NCBI RefSeq assembly: GCF_010093535.1
Contig: NW_022985167.1
Location: 532,260-596,259, forward strand
Origin: Lindgomyces ingoldianus
Lineage: Eukaryota; Ascomycota; Dothideomycetes; Pleosporales; Lindgomycetaceae
DNA length: 64,000 bases
Reading direction: 5' to 3'
Shown here: positions 45,263 through 57,756 of the stretch, in pieces
Layout: each line of letters opens with the position of its first letter
Position numbering within the stretch: position 1 is the first letter of the stretch
Notes under the pieces: generated by a model
Told to the model about the DNA's origin: nothing
The model's input: only the letters and a program-made list of their open reading frames with translations
Databases searched by the model: none
Made by a program: the position numbers and the translations under genes

Positions 45263-47439
45263 CCTGCTACAACCTACAACATAGTACCTCTGCTATTTAA
45301 CACTAATAAACCTCCCCCACTCTGCAATAATTGTCATCACCCTATAGATCTACAGAGAGATAGGACGTTCCTCTAATAAAAGGTTTAATGTGCGCCCTGC
45401 AATACACAAATCTAGGCAAGAAAGCGCTCTACCCAGGGCAGCCCTATACCTCTACTGCTAGCTAAGAGGCGCGCTCTTGCTAATATCACATATGTTGCAA
45501 ATAACAGACTACAACCCTATATCCCGCCATTGTCTCCTCTAGTACCCCTATGTTGTTATTGTTCTATGCTATTAGACTAGGCAAATAACATATTTAAAGG
45601 AAATAGCAGGTAGAAGACTTTATGTTAAAAGTGTTGCTAATTAAAGAGCAAGGTTAATGTTTATACTATAAATAAGAAACTAGCACATGTATTACCTCTT
45701 ATAAACCTTAGCCTATTAAGCTCCCTTCTTTATAACATTTCTACACAACAGACGCCTTAATAATCTCCCTAATATAAAATCTCTAGCCTATTAGGCAACC
45801 TCTCTAATATACTATCTATGCTATTCACTCTAATTAGTTTAAGTACATAATGTACCTAAGAGCTACTATTAACACAGAGAAGGTTTTAGTCTACACCCTC
45901 TTAGTTGCAGAGAGCAGGTACAAATAAAAACAACCTTAGTAACAGTTTAGATAAGGACATTAATGTAGATATCTTCTTAGATGCTAAGCGCTGTGCGTAT
46001 AATTTTCTATCTACGCCTGTACCTATAAATTTTAATAATGTTAAATTCCTTAAAGACTAGGCTATACTAGAAGTTAATAAAGGCTATATTAACAACTTCT
46101 ATAAGGGTCTACTTAATATTAAGTTAGATACATGCACTACTTGCAATTAAAGGTGGTTTAACATAGGATTAAATTAATAAGGTACTTATAAGGAGTGCGC
46201 TACTAATTTGCTTAAACATAGACATAAAGAGGAATTTATTTTACTTTAGAGAGACGCAAATAACTTTAATTTTAGCCCTTTACTAAACCTTTCTAAGTTA
46301 ACTACTACTAAAAAGCAACTACTAGCACGCGTACACATTAATATAGAAATAAGGCAGCATTAGGGACAGTAGTATAAGTACTAGGGCTATATATGCTACT
46401 TTGCTGTTAACACTGCTAAGGTGTTCTTACGCCTTCTACTCTTTCCTTACAATCTAGACATTGTTATCCTTAAACTAGCTGCTACTAAAGGGGAGGATTA
46501 AGGTGTAATTAACTATTAGTTTAAAAAGAAGCACTGCGTGTGTTAACCTGTTATAGGACAGTAGCTAAACTACTTAATTGCCTACTATTCTAGATACGCT
46601 AATGTTACTGTTAATAAAGAGGCTTTTAGTTTACTGCTAATAAATAATTACATTAATAACTAACTTCTAATTATTAAGATAAATAATAACAGTTTACTTA
46701 CAGATGTAGCAGATAGAGATAATAATCTAGGGGCTAATACCTTGTCTAATACTGCTACATCTGCTGTAGATAAAGACGCTGGCAGCACCTATAGTAGAAG
46801 CTCTGTATTTAAAGAGATAGACATTAATAAGGTTAAAGAGCCTAAACATAGGGTTATACCTAACTTTACACCTAATGTTTGTAAGTTTAAGACATTAAGG
46901 GACTATATTTGTTAAATAACAACACAGAAGTTTCTCTTTATAGGTTCTATCTGTTAAACTCTAATCTCTAAATTTAATAGTTATAAGCTTTTATTTAGCC
47001 TTGCGTTCCTGTCTTTATTTTTATATAGTAAGGCAGAATTTGTATAGCCTTAACTACATAATGTTAATTTCTTTAGTTATGTGCGCCACTTTATTTATTA
47101 TAAGGACAGAAGATTTACTTAACACCTATGTTTCTAGTTTACAGCATTTAATATGCTTCTTTAGAAGGAGTCTGCGTCTAAAGCAGGATTCTACGTTAAG
47201 CGCGCCTTTAATAGGCAGGAGTTAACAGTAGAAAACATACAAGAGCAATTTACTAAAGAAGATAGAGGGCAATAAATAGTTAACTTTATTATTTGTTTTA
47301 TAGCTAAAATTTATAGTACTTAGTTGTTTTAGATGCAAGAAGGGAAAAACCTTAAAGTAATAGTGCGTCTAATACCTGTCTAATACCCACAGCGTATATG
47401 TTAAAACCTAGCAGGTTTAGCAACTTTGTTGTCCTACAT
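45263..47439 (+). pseudogene. Helentron 5' region and Rep N-terminal part
   Basis: The plus strand is broken by Gln-type stops but readable from about 45960. A Cys-rich segment near 46115-46160 (KLDTCTTCN-RWFN) and a basic, Thr/Ser-rich segment near 46690-46850 suit the variable zinc-finger-bearing N-terminus of Helitron Rep-Hel proteins. Nothing recognised lies in 45263-45950, which should hold the 5' leader. The frame leads toward the HUH region at 47680. Confidence 0.5.
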
Positions 47440-48680
47440 TATTTATTACTTTCTCTGCTGCTAATTAACACTAGTACAACCTCCTGCGCTTTATGCAAGA
47501 GTTTTCTCTATAGAAAGCTACTAATGCTAAACAGCGTCTATAATTAGCGTCTACCTTTATGTGAGATAACCTACACATTATAGCTTATTACTTTAATTAA
47601 CGTTTTAGGCTCTTTAAAAAGCATGTAATTAAGCTAAAGTTTAACATTATAGATTAGTAGGATTAGTATAAGTAGCAGGGCAGAGGAAGCACACACAGTT
47701 ATAGTCTCTACTACTGCAGTAACACACCTTATCCCAACAACAAGCTAGGAGAGAACGCCACACCCTTTTCTATTGCTTGCTTAGCAGCGTACTGGGGCTA
47801 TCACATCTTAGCAATCTATCCAGAACCTAAGCTGCAGGAGTTAGTAAATAAGGGTTTAGTACTGTCCCTCTTATAGCGCTCTATAACGTTTACGTTTAAG
47901 GAGCTGTCTAACGTCCTAACACGCTGTTATTTGCACTAGTGTTAGACTAGCTATTATTTAAAGGTACATAAAAGAATAAAAGAAGAAGTCTGCTAATTTA
48001 ACACTCCTTAGAAAGTGTAAGAGGTGCTAACATTTACGCATGTAAAAGGGAAGCCTTATAAGCGTTTTCTTACATAACAGAACTATATGCAACTTAACGC
48101 CTATTTATGTACCCTTGCACTTAGTTAGCGCGCTAATACTAATATACAAGTATGCACAAGTACTACTAGGGTTGTTAATTACATAGGCGTGTATGCTTCT
48201 AAGGGTGAGACTTAGACACAGACGTTTAAGGAGATAGCAGCTTAGGTCTTGCTATATATTAGACCTGGCAATCTTATGCTCTTATTTGCTGTAAAGCTTA
48301 TAAACAAGGGGCTTAGCGCTTAGGATTATAGTACTTAGAAGGTTATGCGTTAGCTATTTTGCTTACCTCTCTATTACTATAGCTAGACTATTATTATAGT
48401 TAATTATTAACCTATTAGTCTATAACTGTTCCCTTTTTTCTTTTAGGATTAAGCTTAGCAACAGGGACTACTAAAAAACGCAGGAGTAGAGAACTATAAC
48501 AAGTTTACTATTATAAAAGCCTGTACGCTTATGCAGAAATATCTAGAGCAAGATAGCTCTCTAGACTATATCTGCTACCTAGACTTCCTGCTTTATTTTA
48601 ACTATATTGCTAAAAAGTTAAAATGTAGGCTAAAAGCTAAGCCTAAGATTCTAAACTTTTTTCTTTAATATAAGCCCTTT
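47440..48680 (+). pseudogene. Helentron Rep (HUH endonuclease) domain, degraded
   Basis: Rep nicks and joins single strands in rolling-circle transposition. At 47676-47710 translation gives GRGSTHSYSLYY, the HUH motif (HxH) with the second His changed to Tyr by C-to-T. At about 48120-48190 it gives RANTNIQVCTSTTRVVNYIG followed by VYASKGET, the Y..K catalytic motif region of Helitron Rep (ANTDIxxCTSxxxVVxYIxKYxSKxE). Downstream, QTFKEIAA and NLMLLFAVKLINKGLSA match the conserved post-Rep block. Stops are Gln/Trp/Arg codon changes; no frameshift is needed across most of this stretch. The domain is certain; activity is excluded. Confidence 0.85.
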
Positions 48681-50516
48681 TTTAATTTAGAGAACTTCTT
48701 GCAGGTTAAGTTAACTCTACACTACTCCTTTTACGCTGCTAATAAGTTATTAGCTGTTTATAAAGTTACTTATAAGACATTTACTAAGGCTTATAATTAT
48801 TACTACACTGTCTGTTTCTACAAGCTAACTAATGCTTACAGTAAACCTAACCTAGAGAAGGACCTAGATGATCCTGAGTAGGAGGATGCAGTGCCAGAGG
48901 AGACTTTGTTATTTGATGAGCTTAGGCTACGCTGACTAGGAGAAGACAGAGAGGACGTTAATCTAGATGCCCTTAGTAACTGTCCACTTAATTAGGCAAA
49001 GGATTAGATAGATTTGTCTTATATTAATCTATATAATCTAGATCTGATGACATATTAGTCTAGGCTGAAGAGCTGCAATCTAGTCGCTAGAGCTGGGGCG
49101 TCTAATACTATGTCTAATACCCTCTAGGCAAAATAAAGATTATTGTATAACCTAGTTGTAAACTACTTTACAGCATATCTTAAACTTTGTTTACTACTGT
49201 AGTTGCTTGTTAATTTAGACAGAGTTAGCAGTACAAGAAAGACATTTGTTATTAATAGTATATTCTTAGCTTTTAACAACTTAGCTCTACAATATAACAT
49301 TAGTAACCCTGTAATGCGATGCGCGCCTACTAGTGTGGCTGTATATCTTATATCTAGTTGCACTATTAACTCTATATTTTGCATTCTAATTGTTAACAAG
49401 TACAGACCCCTTTTACTTTTGTAAGGAGCAAGTCTCTTCTAGCTTTAAAGCTAACTTTAATAGGTTAAATATATTATAATTAATAAAAAATTTATAGTTA
49501 GCCTTAGTATGCTTAGCTAGATCTACGCTAGGTGTGCGCAGGTGTTTCTAGAGTCTAAGGAGGACTTTAGTAGCATTAACATTATATTATCTAGCAATTT
49601 TAGGCAACTACCCCTAGTTAGCTGGCAGCCGCTGTTTGATTGTACTAATTAGAAATGCCCTGTAGAGACCTACAGTCAGCACCTGTATAGTTTGTTTAAC
49701 AAGACAATTATACTTAACGTTGTAATGCGGCAGCAGGGGGACTCCTAGGCTAGGTTTTAGGATGCTCTTAGGCGTCTCTAGGATAGCGTAAGCACTGCTA
49801 ACAACTAGATGCTATTTAGTAAGTAATGTTAGGTTTTGCTTCTAGCTAATAAGTGTTGTAGCTTTAACTCTACTATCTAACTGTGCAGCAAACATTCTAA
49901 GGTCTCTGCTATAAACTAGTAGTGTATAAGGGACTGTAGTAAACCTGTTGTTATTGCCTAGGCTAAACATAATTACCCTTAGGCTGCTAAGGTAGACGCT
50001 TAGGACAGTGGCAACTTGCACAGCCTTCTCCTATTGTGTGTGGGTGGCTAAGTTATGCTCCTGCATAATATATAGACAGAGGTTAGTCTTGTAAACAGTA
50101 CTATTAGGGAAGTAGACAATATCCTATAGCCTCTATCTATTATAGATCCTTGTAAGGAGCCTTTAAAGGCAGTTCTTGTTGCTGTCTCTAGGTATAAAGG
50201 GCTAGCGCTGTACACTTAGGCAGACAGTAAGGCAGTTATTTCTGTGTTTTCTATTAGTTAAGAGTTTTACTTCTAGGGGAATGTTATGTCCTGCACGCAG
50301 TTTCTAATCTACTCTGTGTGGGCTATAACTATCCACAAGTTACAAGGCTTAAGTCTAGACAAGGTAGTTATTTATGTTAGTAGCAAAAGAGATTATGCAC
50401 TAGGTCTTATATACATTACAGTTTCTTGTGTTAAGTTGCTAGATAGGTTAATGTTTAATAAGCATTTCTCCTTAGATTATTTAAAAGGTAGCAATTTAAA
50501 AACTATAAAAAGGTAA
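48681..50516 (+). pseudogene. Helentron PIF1-type helicase domain, degraded
   Basis: A superfamily 1B helicase that unwinds the donor strand for rolling-circle transposition. Segments are readable in order. A linker at 48699-48881 is open for 60 codons. Walker A at 49221-49244 reads RVSSTRKT where the family has GVAGTGKT; all three changed Gly need G-to-A. APTSVAVYLIS near 49325 follows. Walker B near 49490 reads NKKFIVSLS for DEK..... MRQQGDS lies near 49725-49745. The C-terminal motif ITIHKLQGLSLDKVVIYVS lies at 50327-50390 in the open frame 50286-50516. The protein ends near 50516 with KTIKR. Similarity to fungal Helitron helicases is strong. Confidence 0.9.
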
Positions 50517-50603
50517 AATGCAGATATGTAGCAAAGAATGCAGCAGTTAGTTACAGTAGCAGACTATAATTTTTAACCTGTTTGTCTAATACTTGTCTAA
50601 TAC

Positions 50604-53600
50604 CTCCTCTACTATTGTATTATGTCTGTATGCTTAGTAATTTATAAACTAATTTATAGCACAATATATTACTTTTATTAGTATAATAAACATAACACAA
50701 ATTAGAGTTTATAAATTAGAGATTATAACAGTTAAATATAAGTATAAACTCTGTATTTAAGTTATTATAGCTTGTTTAAAGTCTTAAGGTTATTCCCTCC
50801 CTACTGCTAGTGCTTTTCTAGCTTAAGTATCTTAATAAACTAGGTTAAATCTACAGGCATAACACTGTCTCTACCTTAAATAGTATCTAGCAAGTATTTT
50901 GCATCCTTTGTCTTAAACTAGTAGGTTTAGAATAAAGTCTAATGTCTAAATGCTATAATTAGCGTGTGTCTAATACCTTATCTAATACTAAACTTACTTT
51001 AGATTATTAAGAAATTTATTATTATAAAGTTTTAAGAAACTAATGCTTTTATTTTAGGCTGCTAATTAAATGTTAGCAGCAAGGAAGTAACTACCTAATT
51101 ATGCAACATATAATACTGTTAGAATTGCCTGTTTAGCCCTTAAGAAGAGAAGCTTAAAAGGAGAAATTAGTAGTTAAAAAGGCTTATTAATAGTAACAAG
51201 CTTGTAAAAAGCTGCAGGTGTAAGATTAAATGCTAGCTTAACAAATGTAGACTACGCTTGTTAGTTATGTAGTTAAAGACTTTTCTAGGAACTTACTTAG
51301 CACTAGCAGTCTTAAACATTGTTAGCAATGTATAGTAGATACCTGGAAAAGCCCGGACACATCCAGTTTAGGTAGCGCTGTGAGGTATTAGACAGGTATT
51401 AGGCGTAGCAGCTAGAATGTACTTACACAGAAGATAGTATTGCTTATATGTAAGACATATGCGCTAAAGTTATGCATTTTAAGGAAACTTGTCTTCTTGT
51501 CTGCACTAGCAACTGCATCTACTAGTATGGCTTTAATATATCTCTATTAGCGAAGTTTATCTGCTACTTCTACATCTGTTATTAGCACTTTAGCTTGCAT
51601 TAGTGCTCTAGCTTATAGACTAAGATTGTTTGTAGGCTTAGGGCTATTAACATCTATAGGTCCTGTATCCATGGATTCCTTGTCTAGTTGGCAGTGTTAA
51701 GGAGGCATGAACTCTTTTAGTAGGTTAAAGAGCCTAGTTTGCTAGATAAAGAATGCATGTTTATTACTAAATTTACTAGGGTCTGCACTGCGCGCAATTG
51801 CTTTCTAGCTATAGTATTTGCCTTTCTTAAATCTATAACATATTAGCTGCTGTCTAATACCTGTCTAATACTATATTAACTTACTAAAGTGCTGTTACTA
51901 TGTTCTTAGACTAAATACGCAGTTGCAACTCTAGTTTAGACTTCTTATTAACATTATATTTAGTGTCTAGAAGATGCTAAACTGCTAGGCAGAACTTATT
52001 ACTCTAGAATTTAGAATAGTACATATTAGTTGTAATATAGTCTAGGTTGCGTTAGGCATTCTCTTTAGTAAGCTAAGTTTGTCTCTTAAGATTTCTTATA
52101 GTAGAAGCATTTATTAAGTATTCTAATAGGCTTTTTTTACACTTTGCTATAGTTGTGTGGTAGTAATAGACAGGTAATAAATAGCTTAGCAAAAGTTTAA
52201 ATAGTGTTGCGCAAAACTAACAAACAAAGTTTGTAGTAGTATAGTTAAGGTTATAAAATTAAGGTTATAACAAAGGCTTAAGAAACTAAATTTTTAAAGT
52301 AAATAAAAGTAATTATGTTATTTAGGCAGCATCTGTACTACGTAGGCTGTTGCTAAGGTAACAGGCAAAGCAGCAGTAAGCTATTTAAAAAAATTATATT
52401 TCTCTTAAACATGTTACTTCTACTTATTCTACTATAATGCGTTTAATACTACGTCTAATACTACTTTATATACTAGTTTAAAAGTATTCTACACGCAGAT
52501 TATAAAAGTTAGTTATGTAAAAGTTTGTATAATTATCTGCTATAATAAAAATACAGTAGGAGGGTGAAAGTAGCAGTAAAAATCTAAGTAAGTTTGTAAA
52601 AGTAAAAGTATAGCTTAAAGGTTTGCTGTTTAACTTTTAAGACCTTCCTACTTACACTCTTAACGCAACCTACTGCGCAATTGCTCTACTACTTTATTGC
52701 ACTCTTTATAAGCTTCTATTTACTCTTAAAGCTGTTTTTATGCTAATATTATAGCTTAGTAATGTGTTGCATAGCTTTTTTGCTCTATTGTAACATTTAC
52801 TTTGTTAAAAATGTCTTGCTCTTAACCTGTTTATGTTAATGCTGCTAGGAAGAGTATAATTATGGTATTAGACATAGTAATAGACACTGCTAATGCATTA
52901 TAGCTCTCTCTAAGAAGAAGGCTATTGCTACTAAAGCTCCCTGCAAAGCTCCTATTCCTAGGCCTAACAAAGGCAAATGCCCTCCTAAGAAGCCTGCAGT
53001 TCTGAAGGGTTTACGTCTAAGGTGTGCTAATTTGCCGCCCTTAGAGCGTGTTATGTACAAGAAGACTAGCATTTGGGTTCTAGCTTAGAAGGGAACTAGT
53101 AAGAGCTAGAAGCTTAAGAAGAATAAGAGTTTGTTAAATCTTATTTCTACTATCTAATACTTATTACTAACTGTAAATAGTTGCACTTTTTTAGCAGATT
53201 AAGTTTTATTAGTCTAAATAACATAATACTAAGTTCTTCTTTGCAATTACTCCCTTCTGCTGTCTTGTTTAGGAGGTTGCCTAGGATGTAGCTTAAACTA
53301 ATAATAAACCTCTCTACTAGAGTAAGTAGGCACTTTATGCATTGTAAATAACTGCTAAGTCCTTTATTGTAACTTTAATAGAATGTAAGTGCTAATGTAT
53401 TAGTATTAGACAAGGTATTAGACTTATTAATTTATAGGCACTTAGCTAGCTGCTATCTATGGCAAGCGCATCACTATCCAGGCTCAAGATGTGCAGCTTG
53501 TTATTCGCATTGCTTAGGATTTTAGCTAGTACTTTAACTTTGCTAATAAGTACTTGCGTGGATAGACCTACTAAGAGGTGTTCTCTTGTATAGCATTTAT

Positions 53601-53757
53601 AGGTATATAGGTCTTTGCGTAGAATTTATGGGAATATAGTTTATGGGTTTTAGTCTGCAGACTACCTTTTATTGTCTGCTCTGCTTATAGTCTTCTTCTA
53701 TAGGCTTCTTCTAATGCAGTCTTCTTCTCTAGAAAGAGTTTAATAAGTGACTTAAAA
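50604..53757 (+). pseudogene. Helentron 3' third: unrecognised coding remnants
   Basis: This holds seven of the doublet motifs and several degraded plus-strand frames (about 51040-51250, rich in Gln/Lys; about 51490-51760). A clearer Lys/Pro-rich frame runs from 52903 to about 53150. That frame reads KAIATKAPCKAPIPRPNKGK, then PPKKPAVLKGLR and PPLERVMYKK, with CAG-to-TAG stops after it. It is less mutated than its surroundings. Helentrons often carry extra genes downstream of Rep-Hel; this may be one, possibly a nucleic-acid-binding protein. No family is recognised. Confidence 0.4.
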
Positions 53758-53801
53758 CAAGCTCCGCTTATGCATTCATTTATGAACTGTTATAGTATGT
53801 T
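53758..53801. repeat. Helentron 3' subterminal repeat and tail
   Basis: CAAGCTCCGCT (53758-53768) is the inverted repeat of the 5' end. The following tail (TATGCATTCATTTATGAACT...) is shared with 35940-35975. Confidence 0.75.
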
Positions 53802-56800
53802 AATGTCTTATATAATTAGTAGGGGAAACTAGTCTTAGATTATGTTATTGTTTAGAGTTCTATAGTCCTAGCAAACATAGATCTTTTCTCTTTTCTTTTT
53901 TATAAAGACTACTACTAAGGCAACTAGGCTATAGCTTTTTTAAATGTAGCTTTATACTAGCATTTAGTTAATGTATTTTTACAGGGCTTTTTTTTATGTC
54001 TTTGTTAAAGGGCAAAGCCTATAAGTTTTTAAGTTATAGTCCTTTACTAAATTAATTGCGTAGTCCTATAGTTAATGTAGGGGCAATTCCTCTAGATTAG
54101 AGGGTGTTTTAAACATATCCCTATAGTCCTTATATTTAATAGAGATACTGCCTTCTTTCTAGATTTAGAAGATTCTAACCTATTCTATGTTCTTATTAGC
54201 TTTAATTTCTTTATAGAAGACTTTTTTAAGCTTTTCCTTTATTATTCTAACTGCCTAGGCTTTTAGTTCTTAGTAGGGGAATTTCTAAGGCTTTCTTTTC
54301 TTAGGGTAGTAACTGCTACTTTGCTTTACTTATTTATAAACTAAGCATAAGTTGTTATAGCATGCTAACTAGGTTATGCCTATGTAGTTATTAGAACTTT
54401 CTATAGTTATTATTCTTTAATTAATAGCAAAGTTGTGTGTTTTTAGCTAGTTATATTCTAAGATTATATTATACTTGCCTTTTAGTAGAAGTATACTTAT
54501 AGATTTCTAATCTCTTATGTTTAGGGTTTTAAGGTCTTTCTTATATGTTTTTAGGTTAATCTATCCTTTACTATCCTTTATTAAGAATGCATTAGTAAGG
54601 GTTACTTTAAATAGGTTTTTCTTAATTTAAAATAGAATGTTTTGTTTATCTACCTAATCTTTGTCTATTACAGTAAAGGTACATCTACTATTAACAAAGG
54701 CTAACCTTAGTTGTCTCTTAAATGTGAAAGTTGTAGTTAGGCTATGTCCTACTCTTTATCCTACTATTACTAGGGCTAATATATTATAAAAGACCTTCTT
54801 ATCTTCTAAGGGGTATAAGTTAATGTCTTATAAGTTGTTATTAAATTTTTTATTTTTTATTTTTTATAAATTTAGTGCTTCTAGTTGTAGTAGTTAGCTA
54901 CTTTAAACTTATAGTCTTCTACTAGGTAATAGGATGTTAGATAATCTTCTTTTCTTACTACTTTTTATTAAAAATAATAAAATCTATAGTTATTTTTATT
55001 TTTACAGTCTAGCTATTTTTTCTGTTTATAAAAAGAGGCTGTCTAATAAGTGTAGCAGTTTGTAGTTTTACAAGCTAAGGCTGTCTCTTGCTATAGGCAT
55101 CTGTTGTAGTTTCTTTCCTATGTAGACTACTAGCCTACTTAGTGCTTGTTGTTCTAGTGTCTAGTGCAATATTATTACATACACTAGTACTAAGGGTATA
55201 GACAATTGTTAGGTCTATGTAAAGTGTTAAGAGGGCTCTCTTAAGTCTACTAAGGGTACTCCTGTGTTTATACTACCTGTACAGAGTGTCCTTTTTACTA
55301 GTAGTTGTTAGTGCTATAGGCGTTGTTTCTGTAAAGTACACACTAACTGTAGCTTTGTTGCATTATAAGGGCCTTCTTACTAATTATAAGGCCTAGAAGC
55401 AGTGTCTTAGGTTTTCTAAGTACTAGCTTTAAAACTTTAAACCTAGCAGGTCTGCCTAGTTCTTTTAGTTTCTAATCTTAGATTCTAGTAAAGAACTGCT
55501 ATTATTTTTTATTGCCTATAATGTTATATTTAACTTTAGCTATCTACTATATTATGTTAAATATAAGGTAATTATTACTAATACTTATCTAGTAAAGTAT
55601 AACTATGCATTTATTAGAGTAGTTATGTTGTAGACTGCACTTCTAGCATTTACACTTCTAGAACTTTTTAGAGAGTTCTCTTACTAAGGTGCTAAAGGTT
55701 TAGTTATAAAAAAGAAACTATTTTTTCTTTTTTTAGACATTTATAATGTATTCTTAGATCTAAGTCTCTTCTCTATACCTTTTAAAAATTATAAGGTCCT
55801 GTAACACCTTATTTAAGCTGCTAAAGTTTTAGATAACTACCTTTTAATACACTTTAAAGTAGTTTTCTAAAGAATAGTTTCTTTTATATTACTAGTAAAG
55901 TCTGTTGTTTAATTTTTTTTTAATATTTTTTTTTCTATAAAGCTATATTTAGCAGTGATAGCTTTTACTGTTATAGTAGTATTTTTATTCTTTCCTTTTT
56001 AAAAGTTTAGGTAATTTTAGCAGAAATGTCCTACTTTTCTACAGTTTAGGCAGGCCTTATCCTCTAACTACTTCTATTGTTTTTTAGTTAAGGGCAGCTT
56101 ATTGCGTCCTAGAACTTAGTTTTTTTTAAAGAGAGGGCTCTATATATGCTTTGCATAACTAAGGTCTATTAGTTTTTTATTATACTAAAGAGACTTCTTT
56201 TTCCTAGGAATAAACTCTAGTTTCTAAGAAGTTTCTTTTTACTTTTTTTCTCTTTTATGCTTTTTATAGCAATTATTATAAGTTATTGCTTATATAATAA
56301 AGCTTTTAAAAGTAGTTAGTTTATTATTATGTATAAATTTATTCTTTATTATGTTACTTAGCCTGTTATAGAATATTTAGCAGAGAGCTTTTTAGTCTAT
56401 CTATCTATAGATAGCTAATTGCTCTCTAAAGCGTGCTGCATAGTTCTAGGCTGTGCTGTTGCCTTGTTTTAGAGTGTTTAGTTTATTTACTATAATTTTT
56501 TATTTGCCTATAGTCCTATAGATAGCTGTTAGAGCGTTTTTAAAAGCTTTAACACTACTAAATACTTCTTCTGTTTTAGGGGTAAGTGTTATGCTATTAG
56601 CTCTAAAGTCTATTTAATTATCTATGTGTAGCTAGAACTAAATTATAGAAAGGCCTTTTAAGTGTAGTTCTATCTAAGATATTATTTCTATATTAGTTTA
56701 AAATGCTTCTTTATTATATTACATGTAAAGGTAGCATCTAGTAAAGAAAAAGCAAAGGTCTTTTAGTAATTCTTTAAAAGGCTTTAAAGGGGCTAGTCTT

Positions 56801-57172
56801 AAAGTCTTCTTAGCTATAATGCTTGTTCTTTTAGTTAAGATGTTCTAGAGTTTAGCTAGCTTTACCTGTAACGTGTGTATCTAATGCGCAGAGCTAGTAG
56901 CTTATTAGGGATTTATAGGTAACAGGAAGTTGTTAAATTCTGCTACTTTCTAGTAAAGGTTTTTAACTTTTTTCTAAAAGTTTGCTAGTTTATTTATTTT
57001 ATTACTAATCTACTAGAGTTTTTTTATATTGTCTTAGATTATGTTAATCTGTTCTGCTAAGACAGCTTTACTTTAGGTAGGAACTTCTATAGATCCTAAC
57101 AGAGCTATGTAGGCTATGTTAGAATCTAAATTATGTTAAGTAGTTATACTTTTTAGAGAGGGTAGTGTTTAA
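53802..57172 (-). pseudogene. Chromovirus G gag, protease and RT N-terminus
   Basis: Minus-strand remnant. Gag occupies about 57100-55700, with the zinc knuckle near 56065-56025 reading EDKACLNCRKVGHFC, all three Cys and the His intact. Protease is near 54470-54400 (IILEYNQLKTHNF, the IILGxxWLxxHNP block). The RT opens near 53885-53815 with YVC-DYRTLNNNII-D-FPLLII (dashes are stops), the VDYRxLNxxTIKDxFPLPxI block. It then stops at the Helentron and resumes at 45072. The order fixes G's orientation and shows that the Helentron entered the RT gene. Confidence 0.85.
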
Positions 57173-57756
57173 TGTTATAATTCTTACTTTGTAAAAGCAC
57201 TTAGGTTAATAGTATTTCTAGGGGAGTAGTAGGACAGGCAATAGGGGCTGACAACAGGGTGTACAGTCCTTTGTGAAGGCTATCAGGCTACTAGAGAAAG
57301 GGAGAGTGACTAGATCATAGTTTGCCCTGTGTGCGGCAGTATAGTGGCCAGGTTCAAACAGTCCTATTAGACAGGGTTAGAGGTATATATAGTGCAAGAT
57401 ATACAAATAGTATTACAGCCCTTTAGAAGGCTAAATGCTACTTATTCTATGTAAAGAATAAACTAAACATTAAACACACCTTCTAAAAGTTGTTTAAGGT
57501 GGGAACTATATACATGTTAGTGGGATGCTAAGGCGAGTCTAAGTGAGTTCCTTAAGCTAGCTGCCCTGCTAGCTTGTCCTAACTTGCTAGGACTCGCGTC
57601 CCATTCTCTCATTAGATGACGCACTCCTCCATTACCGCAGGCAGCCGTGCTGCCTCCGTGTCCTCCGGCTGGTTCTCAAGCGAGCCCTGACCCAACCCGA
57701 CTAGACTGTGGAGCACCGCGGGTGGAGTTACGCTGGTCCAACCGTAGACCGTAACA
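57173..57756 (-). repeat. 5' LTR of chromovirus G (584 bp)
   Basis: The first 160 bp is RIP-altered; the last 220 bp (CGCGTCCCATTCTC...CCGTAACA) is GC-rich and less mutated than the other LTR. ACTGC follows. Confidence 0.93.

Larger units (their letters stand above)
45241..53423. repeat. Dispersed doublet motif GTCTAATACCTGTCTAATAC, 11 copies
   Basis: Copies with 0-4 differences start at 45241, 46733, 47367, 49100, 50584, 50968, 51385 (minus), 51852, 52441, 52864 (minus) and 53403 (minus). The spacer between the two TCTAATAC halves is 2-4 bases. Another copy lies at 35828-35848 by the end of the second Helentron-like insertion. I did not find it in the LTR elements. Some copies lie in coding frames (49100 would add a Ser-Asn-Thr repeat before the helicase), others between genes. 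Confidence 0.8.
45073..53801 (+). mobile_element. Helentron (Helitron2-like) rolling-circle element nested in G
   Basis: An 8.7-kb insertion in the RT of G. The left end carries the palindrome AGCGGAGCTTGCTCCGCT (45075-45092); the right end carries CAAGCTCCGCT (53758-53768), the complement of the first 11 bases, followed by a tail of about 33 bp. Unequal inverted repeats with one copy set back from the 3' end are the known hallmark of Helentrons. Rep (HUH) and PIF1-type helicase lie on the plus strand, in the order Rep then helicase. No target duplication is obvious, as expected for Helitrons. The exact outer bases (about 45073 and 53801) come from where G's RT frame stops and resumes. Confidence 0.8.
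41350..57756 (-). mobile_element. Chromovirus G nested in H, carrying the Helentron
   Basis: Two 584-bp LTRs (41350-41933 and 57173-57756; TGTTAC...GTAACA) are flanked by a perfect duplication ACTGC (41345-41349 and 57757-57761). It reads on the minus strand: a purine tract (AGGGAGGAGGGGC on the minus strand) abuts the left LTR, gag lies at right and the RNase H/integrase part at left. The RT is split by the Helentron (about 45073-53801). Without that insertion it is about 7.7 kb. Its pol is closely related to that of K and H. The 3' portions of both LTRs are GC-rich and nearly unmutated. Confidence 0.93.

Noticed and set aside
49163..49399. 78-codon minus-strand frame
   Set aside because: It is antisense to the clearly identified helicase Walker A region.
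52890..53072. 60-codon minus-strand frame rich in Leu/Gly
   Set aside because: The plus strand has a more protein-like Lys/Pro-rich frame at the same place; the minus frame is its shadow.
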